A DNA stretch of 64,000 bases from NCBI RefSeq assembly GCF_000143415.4, contig NW_003314318.1:204971-268970 (forward strand). Reading direction: 5' to 3'. Position 1 is the first letter of the stretch. Every line of letters starts with the position of its first letter. Source of the DNA: Selaginella moellendorffii (lineage: Eukaryota > Streptophyta > Lycopodiopsida > Selaginellales > Selaginellaceae). Made by a program: the position numbers and the translations under genes. Shown here piece after piece: positions 20,783 to 32,285 of this stretch. The notes under the pieces are model-generated. The model did not search any database and was not told the DNA's origin. It worked only from the letters and a program-made list of their open reading frames with translations.

Positions 20783-22096
20783 ATGGCTCTAGCGACGCTA
20801 CTGCTGATTGTTTTGGTGAGAAATCCATGCATTGTGGCACTGGCAGCTGCTGCTCCAGCATTTTTTGTGTTTGGAGACTCGAGCGTCGACACGGGGAATA
20901 ACAATTTCATCTCAACTTTGATCAAGGCCAATTCTCTGCCTTATGGTATGAATTTCGATCCACCAGGTGCTACAGGGAGGTTTTCCAATGGCAAACTCGT
21001 GAGTGATTACATAGGTGGGACTTGCATAAGTTTTGAGATCATGGATTTTCCCACTTTCTTTCTCTATCAGCCGAGTTTCTTGATCTTCCGTACCCTGTCA
21101 ACTTCTTAGATCCCGGTGTTTCGCCTTGGGATTTCTTGAAGGGTGTCAACTTTGCAGCAGCAGGGGCTGGACTACTTGACAGCACTGGCTTCTCGCGAGT
21201 AACATTGATAATCATTCATTCGTGATCGAAGGTCTTTCTAAGGTTTTTATTTTCTTTCCAAAGGGAGTGAGATCATTCACAAAGCAAATCAAAGAGTTTC
21301 AGAAGGTGGTGAAGGTTCTGGAGTCTCTGGCTGGCAAATCCTCTACGCTGGATCTGCTTTCTCGGTCGATTTTTATAATTAGCTTTGCTGGGAATGACTT
21401 GGCAGCCAATTATCAGTTAAATCCATTCAGGCAGATGTTTTACAACCTCACACAATTCGAGTCGCTGCTTATAAACCAGATGTCTCGTTCGATCCAGGTG
21501 AGAATGATAGCATAACAATAGTTTGCTACAAGCAACCTTCTACATAATGTCTAGACTCTTCATGCTTATGGAGCTCAAAAGTTTATCATCGCTGATATTC
21601 CACCTCTGGGATGCACTCCTGTGGAGCTCATACTGCACGGAGCATGCAAAGGAAGATGTGTTGCAAGTGTTAACGAGAAAATTCGGAGCTTCAACTCAAA
21701 GACAAGTGTTTTCTTTTCCAAGCTCAGAGCAGTGCTCAAGGACTGCGATTTTCTACACCTTAAGAGCTACACTATTGTACAAAGGATCTTGGAGAATCCA
21801 AGCACTCATGGTAAGTTCTTTAAGCTTGTGTTGATAATTGTTCTTTGCTTTTCATCGCAGGACTAAGGCATGCCAGTAGAGCTTGTTGTGGAAATGGTGG
21901 CCATTACAATGCCCTTGGACCTTGCAACTGGTTCATATCTTCCGTATGTGAAGATCCAGATTTATATGCCTTTTGGGATATGGTTCATCCAACTCAAGCT
22001 CTCTATAAGCTTGTGGCCAACGAAGTCATCTTTGGATCCCCAAACTCCATCTATCCTTTCAATCTAGCACACCTTGTATCCAATATGCCACAATAG
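20783..22096 (+). CDS. GDSL esterase/lipase (SGNH hydrolase), secreted
   Basis: Five exons: 20783-21014, 21071-21198, 21264-21497, 21555-21810, 21861-22096; all GT-AG, 361 residues. A hydrophobic signal peptide (about 1-24) precedes block [13 protein letters not shown] with the nucleophile at about Ser33. Block III appears as SFAGND. The catalytic Asp-His pair is in WDMVHPT (about Asp323 and His326). This is the plant GDSL layout; family members hydrolyse or transfer acyl esters outside the cell, and one branch polymerises cutin. The substrate here is unknown. ATG at 20783 directly begins the signal peptide; the frame is open a little upstream. Confidence 0.9.
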
Positions 22097-22143
22097 TAAT
22101 GTGTATAGTTTTACGTAATATTCACAGGTTTTTCGTATAATTC

Positions 22144-24246
22144 TCAATCCTTGTTGACAGAGACCTCTTTGTTCTTGTCACTATTGTTGTTGTTGTTGAA
22201 GTAGATGCTGGCAAGAAGAACATAAGCTGGCGCGTTTCTCGAATCTAACGCGAGAATTCCCCTCGTGGCATTAAAACCGACAGCGGTGTGATCCTCTCGG
22301 TGCAGCCTACATGCCCCCAGCAGCGATCTCCAGTCCCAAACGTCAGGAACAAACGGCATGCTTGCAACGAGGTCTTGGGCATCGCCCAAGTATCCTCCCC
22401 TCCCAAGAACATCCACCATGCAGCAGAAGTGGAGCTTCTTTGCTCGGATCCCAAAATCGATGCTCATCGACACAAAGCACGACCAGCTCGCGTGAACTTC
22501 CCCGAGCCGGCTGCAAGCAACCAAGATGCAAATGAAAGACACTTCGTCCGGTTTGCAAGCCGAGCTGTGCATGTTTTGGAAGAGCTCCAGCGCTTCGGTC
22601 GACTGTCCGTTTTGAGCATAAGCCACGAGAATTGCATTCCACGAGACCGAGTCGTGTTCGAGCATCCCATTAAAAATGCGTCTCGCTTCTGCGAGATGGC
22701 CGGCATGAGCGTATGCCGAAAGGATCGAAGTCCACACCATTGCGTCTCGTCCTTCCAAGCCATCGAAGATCATCTTTGCTGCCTCCAGATGCCCGTTTAG
22801 CGAGTAAGCCGCCACAATCGCGCTGAAAGAGACACTGTTTTTCGTCTCGATGGTGTCGTAGATCACTTTGGCCTCCTCCACATACCCGTTGTATGCATAC
22901 CCGGCTAGCATCGCATTTGAAAGCACGATATCTCTCTCGTGTACTTTGATGTCGTCAAAGATCCTCCGGGCCTCCTCGAGGTGCCCGTTGTGAGCATAAG
23001 ATCCGAGCATCACAGTCAAAGACACAAGGTTGTGCTCGGGCATCCGATCAAACATCCTCTTGGTTTTGTTCATCAATCCGCTCTGGGCATACGCTGAGAG
23101 CATCGACGTCCATGAAACAATGTTGGTCTCTTGCATGCCATCGAAAACTCCCTTTGCATTGTCAACTTCTCCTTGCAAAGCAAAGCCAGCGATCATCGCA
23201 GTAGAAGACACGAGATTGTGCTCCGGCATGGATTCAAACATTTGCTTTGCTTGCTCGATATCACCATTCTCTGCAAATGCAGCCAGCATGATCGTAAGCA
23301 CCACCAGGTTTCTCTCTTTCAGCTTGTCAAAAGCTCCCTTGGCAAGAGCTAGATGCCCGCTTTGAGCATAAACAGAAACCATACAAGTCCACGAAACTAG
23401 ATCTCTCTCTTTCATCTCCGAAAATACAAACTCCACCTTCTCCACCTCTCCCAGATCTCTGTACAGGCCTAGCATTGCATTCCACGACACAAGGTTCCTT
23501 TCAGGCATGGAGTCGTAAATTTGTTTTGCCTGAGAGCTATGCCCGTTTTGGGTATATGCACATAACATTGCGGTCCAGCACACAATATCCCTCTCGGGCA
23601 TTTGATCAAATAGATCTTTTGCATCACCAACTTTTCCGCTCTGAGAAAACCCAACAAGCATGCACGTACACGATATAAAATCCCATTCAGGCATTTTCTT
23701 AAACACTTGCTCAGCTTCTTCGAAAAGACCAACGGCGGCATTTGCAGTAAGCATCGCCGTCCACGACACAAGATCTTTTTCTTGCATATGAGAAAAAATT
23801 GTCTTTGCTGCTTCAATGTTTCTGCTTGATCCATAGGCATTTAACATTGTGTTCCAAGAAACGAGATCCCTTTCCGGCATTCTCTCAAATAAGTCTTTAG
23901 CTTGCTCAAGATCCCCTTGATGGGCATAAGCGCTCAACAGCGTTGTCCACGACACCAGGTTGCGGTGTGGGATCTCATCAAACAGCTGCTTGGCATGCTC
24001 CATTTTGCTGCTTTTGGAGTAAGCAGCGAGCATCAAAGCCCATGAGAATGTGTTTCTAGAAGTGATGGCATTAAAAACTTGGCGAGCTTCATCAGGAGCA
24101 CCACACTTGCCATACATCTGGATTAGCATGTTATGCATAAAAACGTCATCGGGAGCAACGAGTGGAATAATTTGGACGTGAATCTCTCTCGCCCTAGACA
24201 GACTCTTGCATGACTTAACCATCTCCAGGCATGTGTTTCGATCCAT
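22144..24246 (-). CDS. pentatricopeptide repeat protein, S-type tandem array with E-like end
   Basis: One intronless frame of 700 residues. After a degenerate N-terminal L-like motif come about 15 consecutive 31-residue S-type PPR motifs, most beginning LVSW/IVSW and ending in MPERD/MPEHN-like residues (for example LVSWTTLLSAYAHQG). The array is followed by one P1, one L and one S motif and an E1-like segment (WRSLLGACRLH). It ends with an asparagine run encoded by a GTT microsatellite (about 22188), with no DYW deaminase domain. Such proteins bind organellar RNA in a sequence-specific way, helping splicing or C-to-U editing together with DYW partners. No targeting peptide is obvious at this start. 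Divergent from LFR with 195 bases between ATGs. Confidence 0.92.
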   Translation of the reverse strand: MDRNTCLEMVKSCKSLSRAREIHVQIIPLVAPDDVFMHNMLIQMYGKCGAPDEARQVFNAITSRNTFSWALMLAAYSKSSKMEHAKQLFDEIPHRNLVSWTTLLSAYAHQGDLEQAKDLFERMPERDLVSWNTMLNAYGSSRNIEAAKTIFSHMQEKDLVSWTAMLTANAAVGLFEEAEQVFKKMPEWDFISCTCMLVGFSQSGKVGDAKDLFDQMPERDIVCWTAMLCAYTQNGHSSQAKQIYDSMPERNLVSWNAMLGLYRDLGEVEKVEFVFSEMKERDLVSWTCMVSVYAQSGHLALAKGAFDKLKERNLVVLTIMLAAFAENGDIEQAKQMFESMPEHNLVSSTAMIAGFALQGEVDNAKGVFDGMQETNIVSWTSMLSAYAQSGLMNKTKRMFDRMPEHNLVSLTVMLGSYAHNGHLEEARRIFDDIKVHERDIVLSNAMLAGYAYNGYVEEAKVIYDTIETKNSVSFSAIVAAYSLNGHLEAAKMIFDGLEGRDAMVWTSILSAYAHAGHLAEARRIFNGMLEHDSVSWNAILVAYAQNGQSTEALELFQNMHSSACKPDEVSFICILVACSRLGEVHASWSCFVSMSIDFGIRAKKLHFCCMVDVLGRGGYLGDAQDLVASMPFVPDVWDWRSLLGACRLHREDHTAVGFNATRGILALDSRNAPAYVLLASIYFNNNNNSDKNKEVSVNKD

Positions 24247-24441
24247 CTTGGTTGCCTGACCATGTCAAGCTCCTTGTTCTTGACTAATTTTTTGAGGTTT
24301 AGAGGAAAATCATAATAGAAAATAGGATTAAAAGATGAATAAAACAAAATATAAATGATTACAATGCTTAACAGTAAAAGTAATTATTTAGACTCTATAA
24401 TATTTCTTAAAAATTAGGGCATTGCAGTGAAAGCCCTAGCT
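24247..24441. promoter_or_regulatory. 195-base bidirectional intergenic region (PPR / LFR)
   Basis: Short AT-rich spacer between divergent start codons. It has no clear TATA box; GCCCTA-like motifs lie just before the LFR start. Confidence 0.5.
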
Positions 24442-26238
24442 ATGGCGGGAGCGAGCGTGGGCGCGGGCAATGGCGTGGTTCTTGGCAAGCGCGCACGAGG
24501 AAATCCAAACTACTCGGAGCTGGGCACAGGCAATGCGGCTGCTGCCTCTGCTGGATCTGGCGGAGCTGCCGCTAGCGGAGCTTCTACCGCCGCTGGAAGC
24601 GGTGCCATTGGAACCCCAGTCTTGACGGGCCCGACCGTCCAAGTGCAGCTCACATTCGCCGGTAAGGATAGAGTTCTAGCAGCAAGAGGTGTTGATCGTA
24701 TTTTTTCTTCACAGAGAAGAACAGTAAGAGGATTGTCATGGCTCTCCAGAGTGGCCTCAAGAGCGAGCTCTCGTGGGCACTGACCTCGCTCAATGTTTTA
24801 TCTTTCAAGGAGAAGGACGATGGAAGGAAGGACGCTCTGGTGAAAATTCCTGGCCTACTCGATGCTCTCCTTCATGTGGTATTTGATTTAGTTTGTGCTT
24901 TCGTGATTTTGTGGCTCTGCTAAGGAACTGGACTTCGCAGATAGATGAGTGGAGGGATATATCCTACTCCAGTGACTCGAAAAAATCAGCGAGAAAGCGC
25001 ACGCTTGGACTTCATCGTCCGACCACTGGATTTGGCCTCGAGTATGAGATTAACACGCATCACGATCCGCTCTATAGAATGCGGTATGTAAGGCTCTGTC
25101 TTTCTTATGCGCGCTCACTTTCTTTTCTTTTCTTGTTTAAATTTCCTAGCACCATGCCGGAGAGAAATCCAGAGAGCGTCACAGATGAGAAGAAGAATGC
25201 AGATTGGTGGTGGGACGAAGAGGGACTGTTCAACCTGGATGAAATCGGACGAGCTGAGCGGCAGCAGTGCGCTGTCGCAGCCTCAAATGTTCTACGGAAT
25301 TTCTCATTCATTCCCGAGAATGAAATCCACATGGCTCAACACCGGCACTGTCTGGAAACTCTTGTTTGCTGCATGCAAGATCACAATACTGGTACAATGT
25401 CCAAGTTCTTGCTTTCTTTGACGGGAGAAAGTACTAACTACATACAGAGGACGAGGAGCTGGTCACTAACGCAGTGGAAACGATTCTTAACTTGGCAACG
25501 TTTGTGGTGCTGAGAATATTTACTGACCCGTCCAAAGGCCGGATCACGTAGGTAAACTGTGTTTTATGTCTAGAGTTAGAGAAGCTAACTTCCCATCGTC
25601 TTGCTTGGAGCAGGGAACAAGCTGCTGTACAAGCGATTGTGACAATGCTGGAATCACCAATCAAGCCCTGGCATTGCTCGGCTGCAGAGCTACTGGGAAG
25701 GCTCGTAGTAAACCCCGAGAACGAGCCATATCTTCTTCCATTTGCAACTCAGGTAGAGACTTTCGTGATAAACTCTGCCTGAGCGTTATGTGCACGGACA
25801 GATCTACAAGCGCTTGGTGGACATACTCAACTTTCCAGCGAGCGATTCTCAGGCAGCAGCCATAGCAGCATTGTATAACTTCGCGGAGGTGAATATGGAC
25901 TGCCGTCTTCGGCTGGCAAACGAGCGATGGTGAGTAGCATTTCTTCGTTCACACGAAAGCTTTTCAAGCTTGGCTCTTTTCGCAGGGCCGTTGGGAGGCT
26001 CTTAAGGATCGTCCAGACGCCTCATCCCCTGCAAGAAGTGGTGAGAAAAGCAGCCCTGACGCTTGAGAGCCTTGCGTCAGAACCAGAGAACAGGTCTATA
26101 CTTCTAGCTTACGAGCACACTTTTGCGGAGCTTGCTCTGACGGATGCCCGTACTTCGGACATGTTTGCGAGGATACTGTGGGAGCTGAGCTCCAGGACAG
26201 GATCCAAGAGCTCTGCTCGTGGAGTGTGGGGATCATAG
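24442..26238 (+). CDS. LFR: LFR-like ARM-repeat subunit of the SWI/SNF chromatin remodeler
   Basis: Eight exons: 24442-24661, 24715-24878, 24941-25083, 25150-25391, 25448-25547, 25614-25752, 25802-25929, 25986-26238; in frame, 462 residues, close to the 460 of Arabidopsis LFR as I recall it. After a low-complexity Gly/Ala N-terminus it keeps family blocks throughout: MALQSGLKSELSWAL, KIPGLLDALLH, DEEGLFNLDEIGRAE, NVLRNFSF, MAQHRHCLET, LYNFAEVNMDCRL and the end SARGVWGS. LFR (LEAF AND FLOWER RELATED) is an ARM-repeat subunit of plant SWI/SNF complexes in the nucleus. Exon 5 uses donor AC|GTAGGT; reading on would hit a stop at once, which fixes that junction. Confidence 0.93.
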
Positions 26239-26599
26239 CGAAAACGTAAGTCTAAGAACCAACCGATACAAAACTTATTGGTCCACCATCCCAAGTAACC
26301 ATTCGATTCTGAATCATCAGAATTGTCACAATCATTCTGATTAAATGGAGTAGCCGACTTTTTGGATTGCAGACATTCCTTCAAACAATTGCACAAAGTT
26401 GATACATTTCTTGCAGCTGATTTATAGGCTTTGCTGCCTATATAGATGATGACATTCATAGGTTTGCTTTTGATGAGCTGTTCCAGCGCCGATTTTGAAA
26501 TTTGCTCATGAATGATAATATTAATAAACTTTGATTACCAGAAAAGGAGAATAAATTAAGGAATATTCTAAAATATGTTTGAATATTTTAAAGTCTAAC
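26239..26599. other. 3' flank of LFR, no gene seen
   Basis: Probable 3' UTR and then AT-rich sequence leading into the fossil retroelement. Nothing else recognisable. Confidence 0.6.
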
Positions 26600-29235
26600 T
26601 ATTAATTTTAGGGTTTTAATTATTTTTGTATTTCATAGGTGATTGGTAGCTTTGATTGTTTAGATATAACTTTTGCAACATCTAAAACTCTTTTGTTCCT
26701 ATAGATTTTTTTTTTTTTCTTTTATTTTTCCTCTTCTTTTCATTCATTTTTATGGTAAAGTAACATACTCCTCTTTTGCAATAGCTTTCTCCTCCTCCTC
26801 ACTCTAGAGTAATAATTGGTGTAGTTATATGATATTATGTAGTCATAGTTGAATAATCAAACTCAATTCATAACAACATTCATGGTGTGTGGTGAAATTA
26901 TTCCTCTTGCTACCAATCTTTATATCTAGCCAGATTTCTTTTGTGATAATCTTAAGGATGATATTTACTTTTGGTTTAATCCCTATCAATTGGGATGATA
27001 CTTAATATCTATACAGGTTTCCCACACATTTTCAAGGGATACAATGGCACAATGGTTTGAGTATACTATTTATGTGAATTCTTAGATGTCTTCAAGTTTG
27101 GATATATTAACGACTTTAATAATATTTACATTAGAGCTACTTGAGTTAGTTATGCAATCCTAGTGTTTGCTTCTAAAGCCTCTTATTTTATATGGAGCTG
27201 AATATATCAAAACAGATCAAAATAAGCATATTATTGCCAACACTATTAAAATTTTATAGAACTTCTATATACACTTGTCTTAACCACTCTGGATAACACT
27301 CTTCAAATGGCATAATGCTATAAGACATCATTTCTTCCATTTGTAATTGCACATTTAACCCTAATTTTGTAGGAGACGATCATGTTTCAATGGATTCTGA
27401 CATTGTTGCTGCAAGTATTGAAAGACAAAGATAACGATATAGACGTGGGCATGATGTTTAGTACTAATCGTGTGATAAAATTGGCCAAATATATTTATGT
27501 TTTTAGTGTTTTCAATTTCGTATCTATCTTTTGAGTGGAAACTTTGACATCAATAACATTTTATTAGTGTTATTGTAGTAGAAAGTCTTGACAAATAAAT
27601 TTTTCTAGGAAATAAGGAATAACACAAATAGTAGAGGGTTATTGTGTGAATAAATTGGTGACCCCTCCATCTTTCATTTGAGAGTACTATTAAGAGGTTC
27701 ATTCAGCATTAATTTATTCAATATTCCCTTACTAAACTCTTTGTGTCATTAATAGTCATTGTGTTTGATATGCATTTTTCACAATGTGTAGAGTTAGATT
27801 TACTTTCTCTAGATGACTTTTGTGAGGCTCAAATGGTTGAACTGTAGATCGATACATTTGAAAATCTTATATCATTTATTAATGACTTACAATTTTAGTA
27901 TTTATATTTTCAATATTGTCTTGAGGATGACCTTTTTTACTTTGTGAAGAATAATTATGATAATCATTTTTGGCTAGTGGTGCATTTGATCTTTATTTCA
28001 TGATTTCTCCACATTTACCATGACTCTCTTATTCTATGTGGATATATAGGAAATCATGTAATTCAGAAATTATATAGATCTTTATATTGGCAAAAAATGC
28101 AGTGTGTGTCATTTGATATATGTATAACAACTCTTAATACTTCCCCTCGTGTTACAAAAAGATGGTTGAAGTCAATTGTAATATGTGAGTTGGTGGCATT
28201 TGATTTAATGGGTCTTTTTCACAATTGATTATTGAAAGTGAATATGTTGTTATTACTTTGAATTACTTTATTTGTTAGGTGGAAATTGACTGTTAGATTG
28301 GATTAAAAAAAGAGTCTCTTGCTAGTGCATTTATAACTATTATTGGATATTTCCTTTTCAATCAAATGGTGTTCCAACAATCTTATTTGGAGTGGCTTCT
28401 TTTGGATAATAGTTTTGTATTTATAGTTAAGGTATTTCATATTTTGATGTCTTAGTTTGTCTTAGTTTGTCTTAGTTACACTTTCACAAGTGCTTGTTAT
28501 ACACTAACAGATGGTTTAGTGGAATAACTCATTTGTATTTTCAAGAAGATAATTATAAAGTATATAAACTTTAAACATTTAAATTAAGATGGTTATTTAT
28601 CATCTCTTCAATATGCATATATCACAAGGATATAATGTTTTGTTAGTGCTTCACCATAAAAACTTTTATATGGTTATAATTCTATATTACCAATAGAGCT
28701 AAATTTACTTTCATGAACTGCTAATGCTAGGTTTTGGGATTAATATCTCATAAATATTCTTCTATTGGTTCAAGTGGAATTTATTGAACATTTAGGCCAT
28801 ATACAAGTGGGATAGCAACAACATTACAATTCTCATAATTATTTACTTGTGAAATATAAAGTGGATAACTTGGTATTAATTCATTTTCCTAATCTTGCAA
28901 TACATGATTTCCTTGTTTAGTGAAAGGGATAGTATCAAGTGTTTCAACTAGTTGAGCTACAAATTTATGAGGTTTATAATGACATTCAACAAATTATACA
29001 TGTGCAATAAATAAAATGCTTCTTACAAAAAGATTAGAAATAAGTTCTATTGCATATAGATCTATTGATACCTCCTTTAGATATTTCTCTAGGTTCTGGT
29101 CCATGAATATAAAAGCCTTTTCATCTTTTTGAAAGGAGGTGATAATATGAGTTTTAAATGTATAACTACGATGTTGTATATTATTATTAGCAATCTAATA
29201 TGCACATTTTTGTATTCCAAGCATTCACAAAAACA
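26600..29235 (+). mobile_element. fossil, AT-converted copy of the short-LTR gypsy family
   Basis: Aligning by eye to the reverse complement of the elements at 45.7-54.6 kb gives long colinear stretches. The leader lies at about 26640-26900, gag at about 26930-27370, the integrase region at about 27740-28640, and the pol C-terminus and polypurine tract (GAAAGGAGGTGATAA) at 28640-29143. The decayed 3' LTR is about 29143-29235, internally shortened. Differences are overwhelmingly C to T and G to A, leaving no open frame. The protease/RT part is missing, and 27370-27740 is not assigned. The 5' LTR survives at most as scraps near 26605-26640. Confidence 0.85.
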
Positions 29236-29550
29236 TACAGATTTTAAGTCTATAGCAAATATATAGACAAATAAAGAATGAGTTAAATTTGAAGTAAATA
29301 TATTATTATTAATATTAAAATAGTGCAAAATATGGTTTGCTTAATGGGTGTTAAGAAATTTTTTGTTTAAGAAAGGTAAACATACTTAGAAATTATAAAT
29401 ACAAAATTAATCTAAATCTGAATGTCCCATTATCAAAACTTAGTACTAAATTATCAGTATTTATGCTTTGTGTAAAAAATTGTAACTGAAATGTAATTAA
29501 AGGAGTAGCCCCTGCCTATATTCTGAAAAGATTTCCTACATAAAAACCAA
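29236..29550. other. AT-rich spacer and 3' flank of the heat-shock factor gene
   Basis: AT-rich. The part nearest 29551 is likely 3' UTR of the minus-strand gene. No other feature seen. Confidence 0.5.
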
Positions 29551-31166
29551 CTACGTAGTTGATGTAAGCTGGCCTATCTGCTCTGCGAGCTCGCTCACCT
29601 TGTCACCATTTTCGTCCCACCACTGGTTCGCATTTGATCCATCGCCCTCCACAAAATCGATGTTGTCGCTGCCACCCTCCCCCGCAACGTCCGCCAGGAA
29701 CTGATCCCACTCGATGTCCATCATAAACTCGGGAACTCCCGAAGAATCCAGGCCACCATCCTCCTCCTTGGACTGTTCCTCGCCACCGCCACCACTGCCA
29801 TCGCCACTCTCGCCCTGTTGCTGTTCCTCCGCCAAGGCCTCGAATCTCATCAAGCTCAGCGGGGACGCTGGAGCGATTTGCATGTCACCGCTATCGACCC
29901 GAGGAGGAGACGACAGCAAAAGATCTCCCATCATCTGGGCGGAATGCATCTCCGTGAGCGTCAGCCCTTTGCCGTCCTGTGCCGGATTCAAATCCAAGTC
30001 CCGGAAGGAAACCTCCATGTCCAGCTTCTTGGATCCCGCTGACGCCGATGGCGAATGCTCGGGAGAGTTGAAGAAATGCATGAGCATCGCCATGGGATCG
30101 TTGTTTGGCTGGTACTTGACGATCTGTCCCTCCCCCGGAGATGGAGTTTCGTCGACGACATCGCCACCATCGCTCTGCTGCTCGCTGCCGTCCTGCTGCT
30201 TTGGAAGCCTTCGCTTCTTTCTCGCGCTCGCGGCTAGCCTCTTCTTACTCTCGTTCTGCTGGACTAGATGCGCCAAAAAGCTCGGGCTTTGCATCGCCTT
30301 GGCCAGGAACGAGATCATCTGCTGCTGCCTTTGCTCGGTTACGTGAAGTCGCTGCAAGATCATCTGGAGATCGCTGTCCGTCTGCTGCTGCTGCTGTCGG
30401 AGTCTCACCAGTTCCGACATCAGGACGTTCTTGTCGCGTTTTAGCCGCTCAATCTCTCCTTCCAGTCCGAACTTGCCAACTTCCACGCACGCCGGCTTCG
30501 AGCTCGGCTGTGGCTGCGGTTGCGGTTGCTGGACCGCGGGTGGCTGATGAGAGGCCGACTTCTTCCTGTGAATGCCTTTGAGAAGCTGCTTCTTTCCTTT
30601 TAGAAAACCTTCGTTCCCAAACTCCCAGCGGTCGGGGTCAACTTTGCGAAATCCCTGCCACCAAAACACTCCACGTTAGCCACTATCTAAAGCAGTTCCT
30701 GTAGAAGCGGAAGAACTTTACTCTAGCATTTTTTAAAGAAAAAAATTTGGAGGAAGCATTGGAGCTTCTATCAATCCAACCAAGCAAACCTGGACAAACT
30801 TACATAGGTGTTGAGCTGCCGGACGAAGCTCGAGAAGTTGTTGTGCTTGAAGAACTTTGGGAGGAGCTGTTGTTGGAACTCATTGAGATTCCAGACAATG
30901 AAGCCATTCCCCGATGGGTTCCAGGAGACGATAGGATCGGTGGAAGGGTCCTCCACCATGTCGTAAGTCTTGTTGAGGAAAGGAGGCGGCGCGGAGTTTG
31001 AGGAATCCATCGGCTGCGCAGGAGGAAGAGGAGGACGAGGAGGACGAGGAGAGCTCTCGGAAGTCGCAGCGGTGGATTTTCGAGCCGAGGGAGATTTCGA
31101 TCCAGGCACTGTGACTGTGGCGCTAGGACTGCGGACTGGCTGCGACCAGTTGGCGTTGGCTACCAT
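29551..31166 (-). CDS. HSFA1: class A heat-shock transcription factor (HSFA1-like)
   Basis: Two exons on the minus strand: 31166-30804 and 30654-29551, 488 residues. The single intron splits the DNA-binding domain after RQLNTY, the conserved position in plant HSFs. The DBD runs about 62-153 ([17 protein letters not shown] ... [12 protein letters not shown]). A leucine-rich HR-A/B coiled coil follows, with the long class A spacing between its parts, then a basic NLS (KKRR), an AHA-type activator motif (DIEWDQFL) and a C-terminal leucine-rich export-like motif ([11 protein letters not shown]). Class A HSFs trimerise and activate heat-shock genes; A1-like members act as master regulators. The first about 60 residues are a Ser/Pro-rich extension. 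The exact A subclass is inference. Confidence 0.93.
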
Positions 31167-32285
31167 AGCCCTGAGCGATGCGAGAGATCTCTAGCTACAA
31201 ACCTCGGGGAATCGATTGCGCCGTGAGCACCGCTCCAAGAAGAGCAACCAAAACCCTAACAGGAGAGAGGGATTTCTTTGTTTAATATATTAAAAGCTTT
31301 CCTCTTCGCCGCGAAGAACCCTAACGCGCGCGAGCAAGGATTCCATTGCGCCGGCGCCATGTCGCGCTTAGATTCGTCGCGGATCTAGACTGGTAAGCGC
31401 TCGCATTCCTTGAAATGCCAGCATCGGCCATCACAAGGTCTCTAATCGCAACTCTTCCAGAGCATTTGATTCTTGATTTTCCCTTCCACTACAAATCTAT
31501 AGATGAAGAACACTGTGAGTCTAGAAATCTAGAAACACAGTCTCCTTTCCTTTCCATCCAGATCACGAAACTAATGGATTTGATTTAACACGAGGAGATG
31601 ACTGGAAAGCTCCACTGATTGAAAGCTATGGCGCCAGACATATGTCCCATTGCTACAATCCCCGCGAACCTCACTACAAATCTCAGGTAGCCATCTCGCA
31701 GCTCTCTAAGCTGCAAGACCATCCATTTCACTCGAGGACGCATCACTTTGAGCCCCCAAACTCTCGTCCTTGTTCTTCCCAGCTTCACGTACCTCCTCCT
31801 CCTTTGCATCTTTAGCTTCCTCCTCTCGTAAAGCCTCTCCCACTTCCTCCTCGCCAGCCTCCCACATCTCTGGATTCCACTGCAAAGCCGTCCCAGAACG
31901 CTCCTCCTCCGCCTCCACTGCTGCATTCTCACGCTCGCCGGCGATGATCGACACGACAACGCACTCGACAAGCTCCTCGGGAGAAGGAGAAATGGGAGCG
32001 CGGCCGATCGATCATCCAGAAAGTCGTGGCAAAGGTCGCAAGTTTAATCTTTTCTTCTCTCTTTTCTTTTCTCTCCACGGGCTACTGACAGCGACGCTCT
32101 TGCAGATCCAATTTGATTTGTTAAAAGTTGTGGGAGTCGCAGTCCCGCAAAAAAAAATTTATGAATGCATCACTTCCGCGACGCCATCGCTCTCAATCTC
32201 CAGTTAATTCAACTCAGTCACCCCCAAGTCCACTCCCGCTGACCAGGACAGTCCACTCTAGTCAACACACACCGCCGACACTCGC
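31167..32285. other. HSFA leader/promoter and an unassigned acidic open frame
   Basis: The left part is the HSF leader, with telo-boxes at 31251-31260 and 31317-31324. A minus-strand frame (about 31990-31706) lacks an ATG but encodes an acidic, Glu/Ala-rich segment ending ASSSEMDGLAA. It includes PEELVECVVVSIIAGE and could be an exon of a small unknown gene. I cannot connect it to other exons. 32100-32285 would be 3' flank of GPAT. Confidence 0.35.

Noticed and set aside
29714-30346. Long plus-strand open frame opposite the HSFA gene
   Set aside because: It is the antisense shadow of the GC-rich HSFA coding sequence and has no independent similarity.
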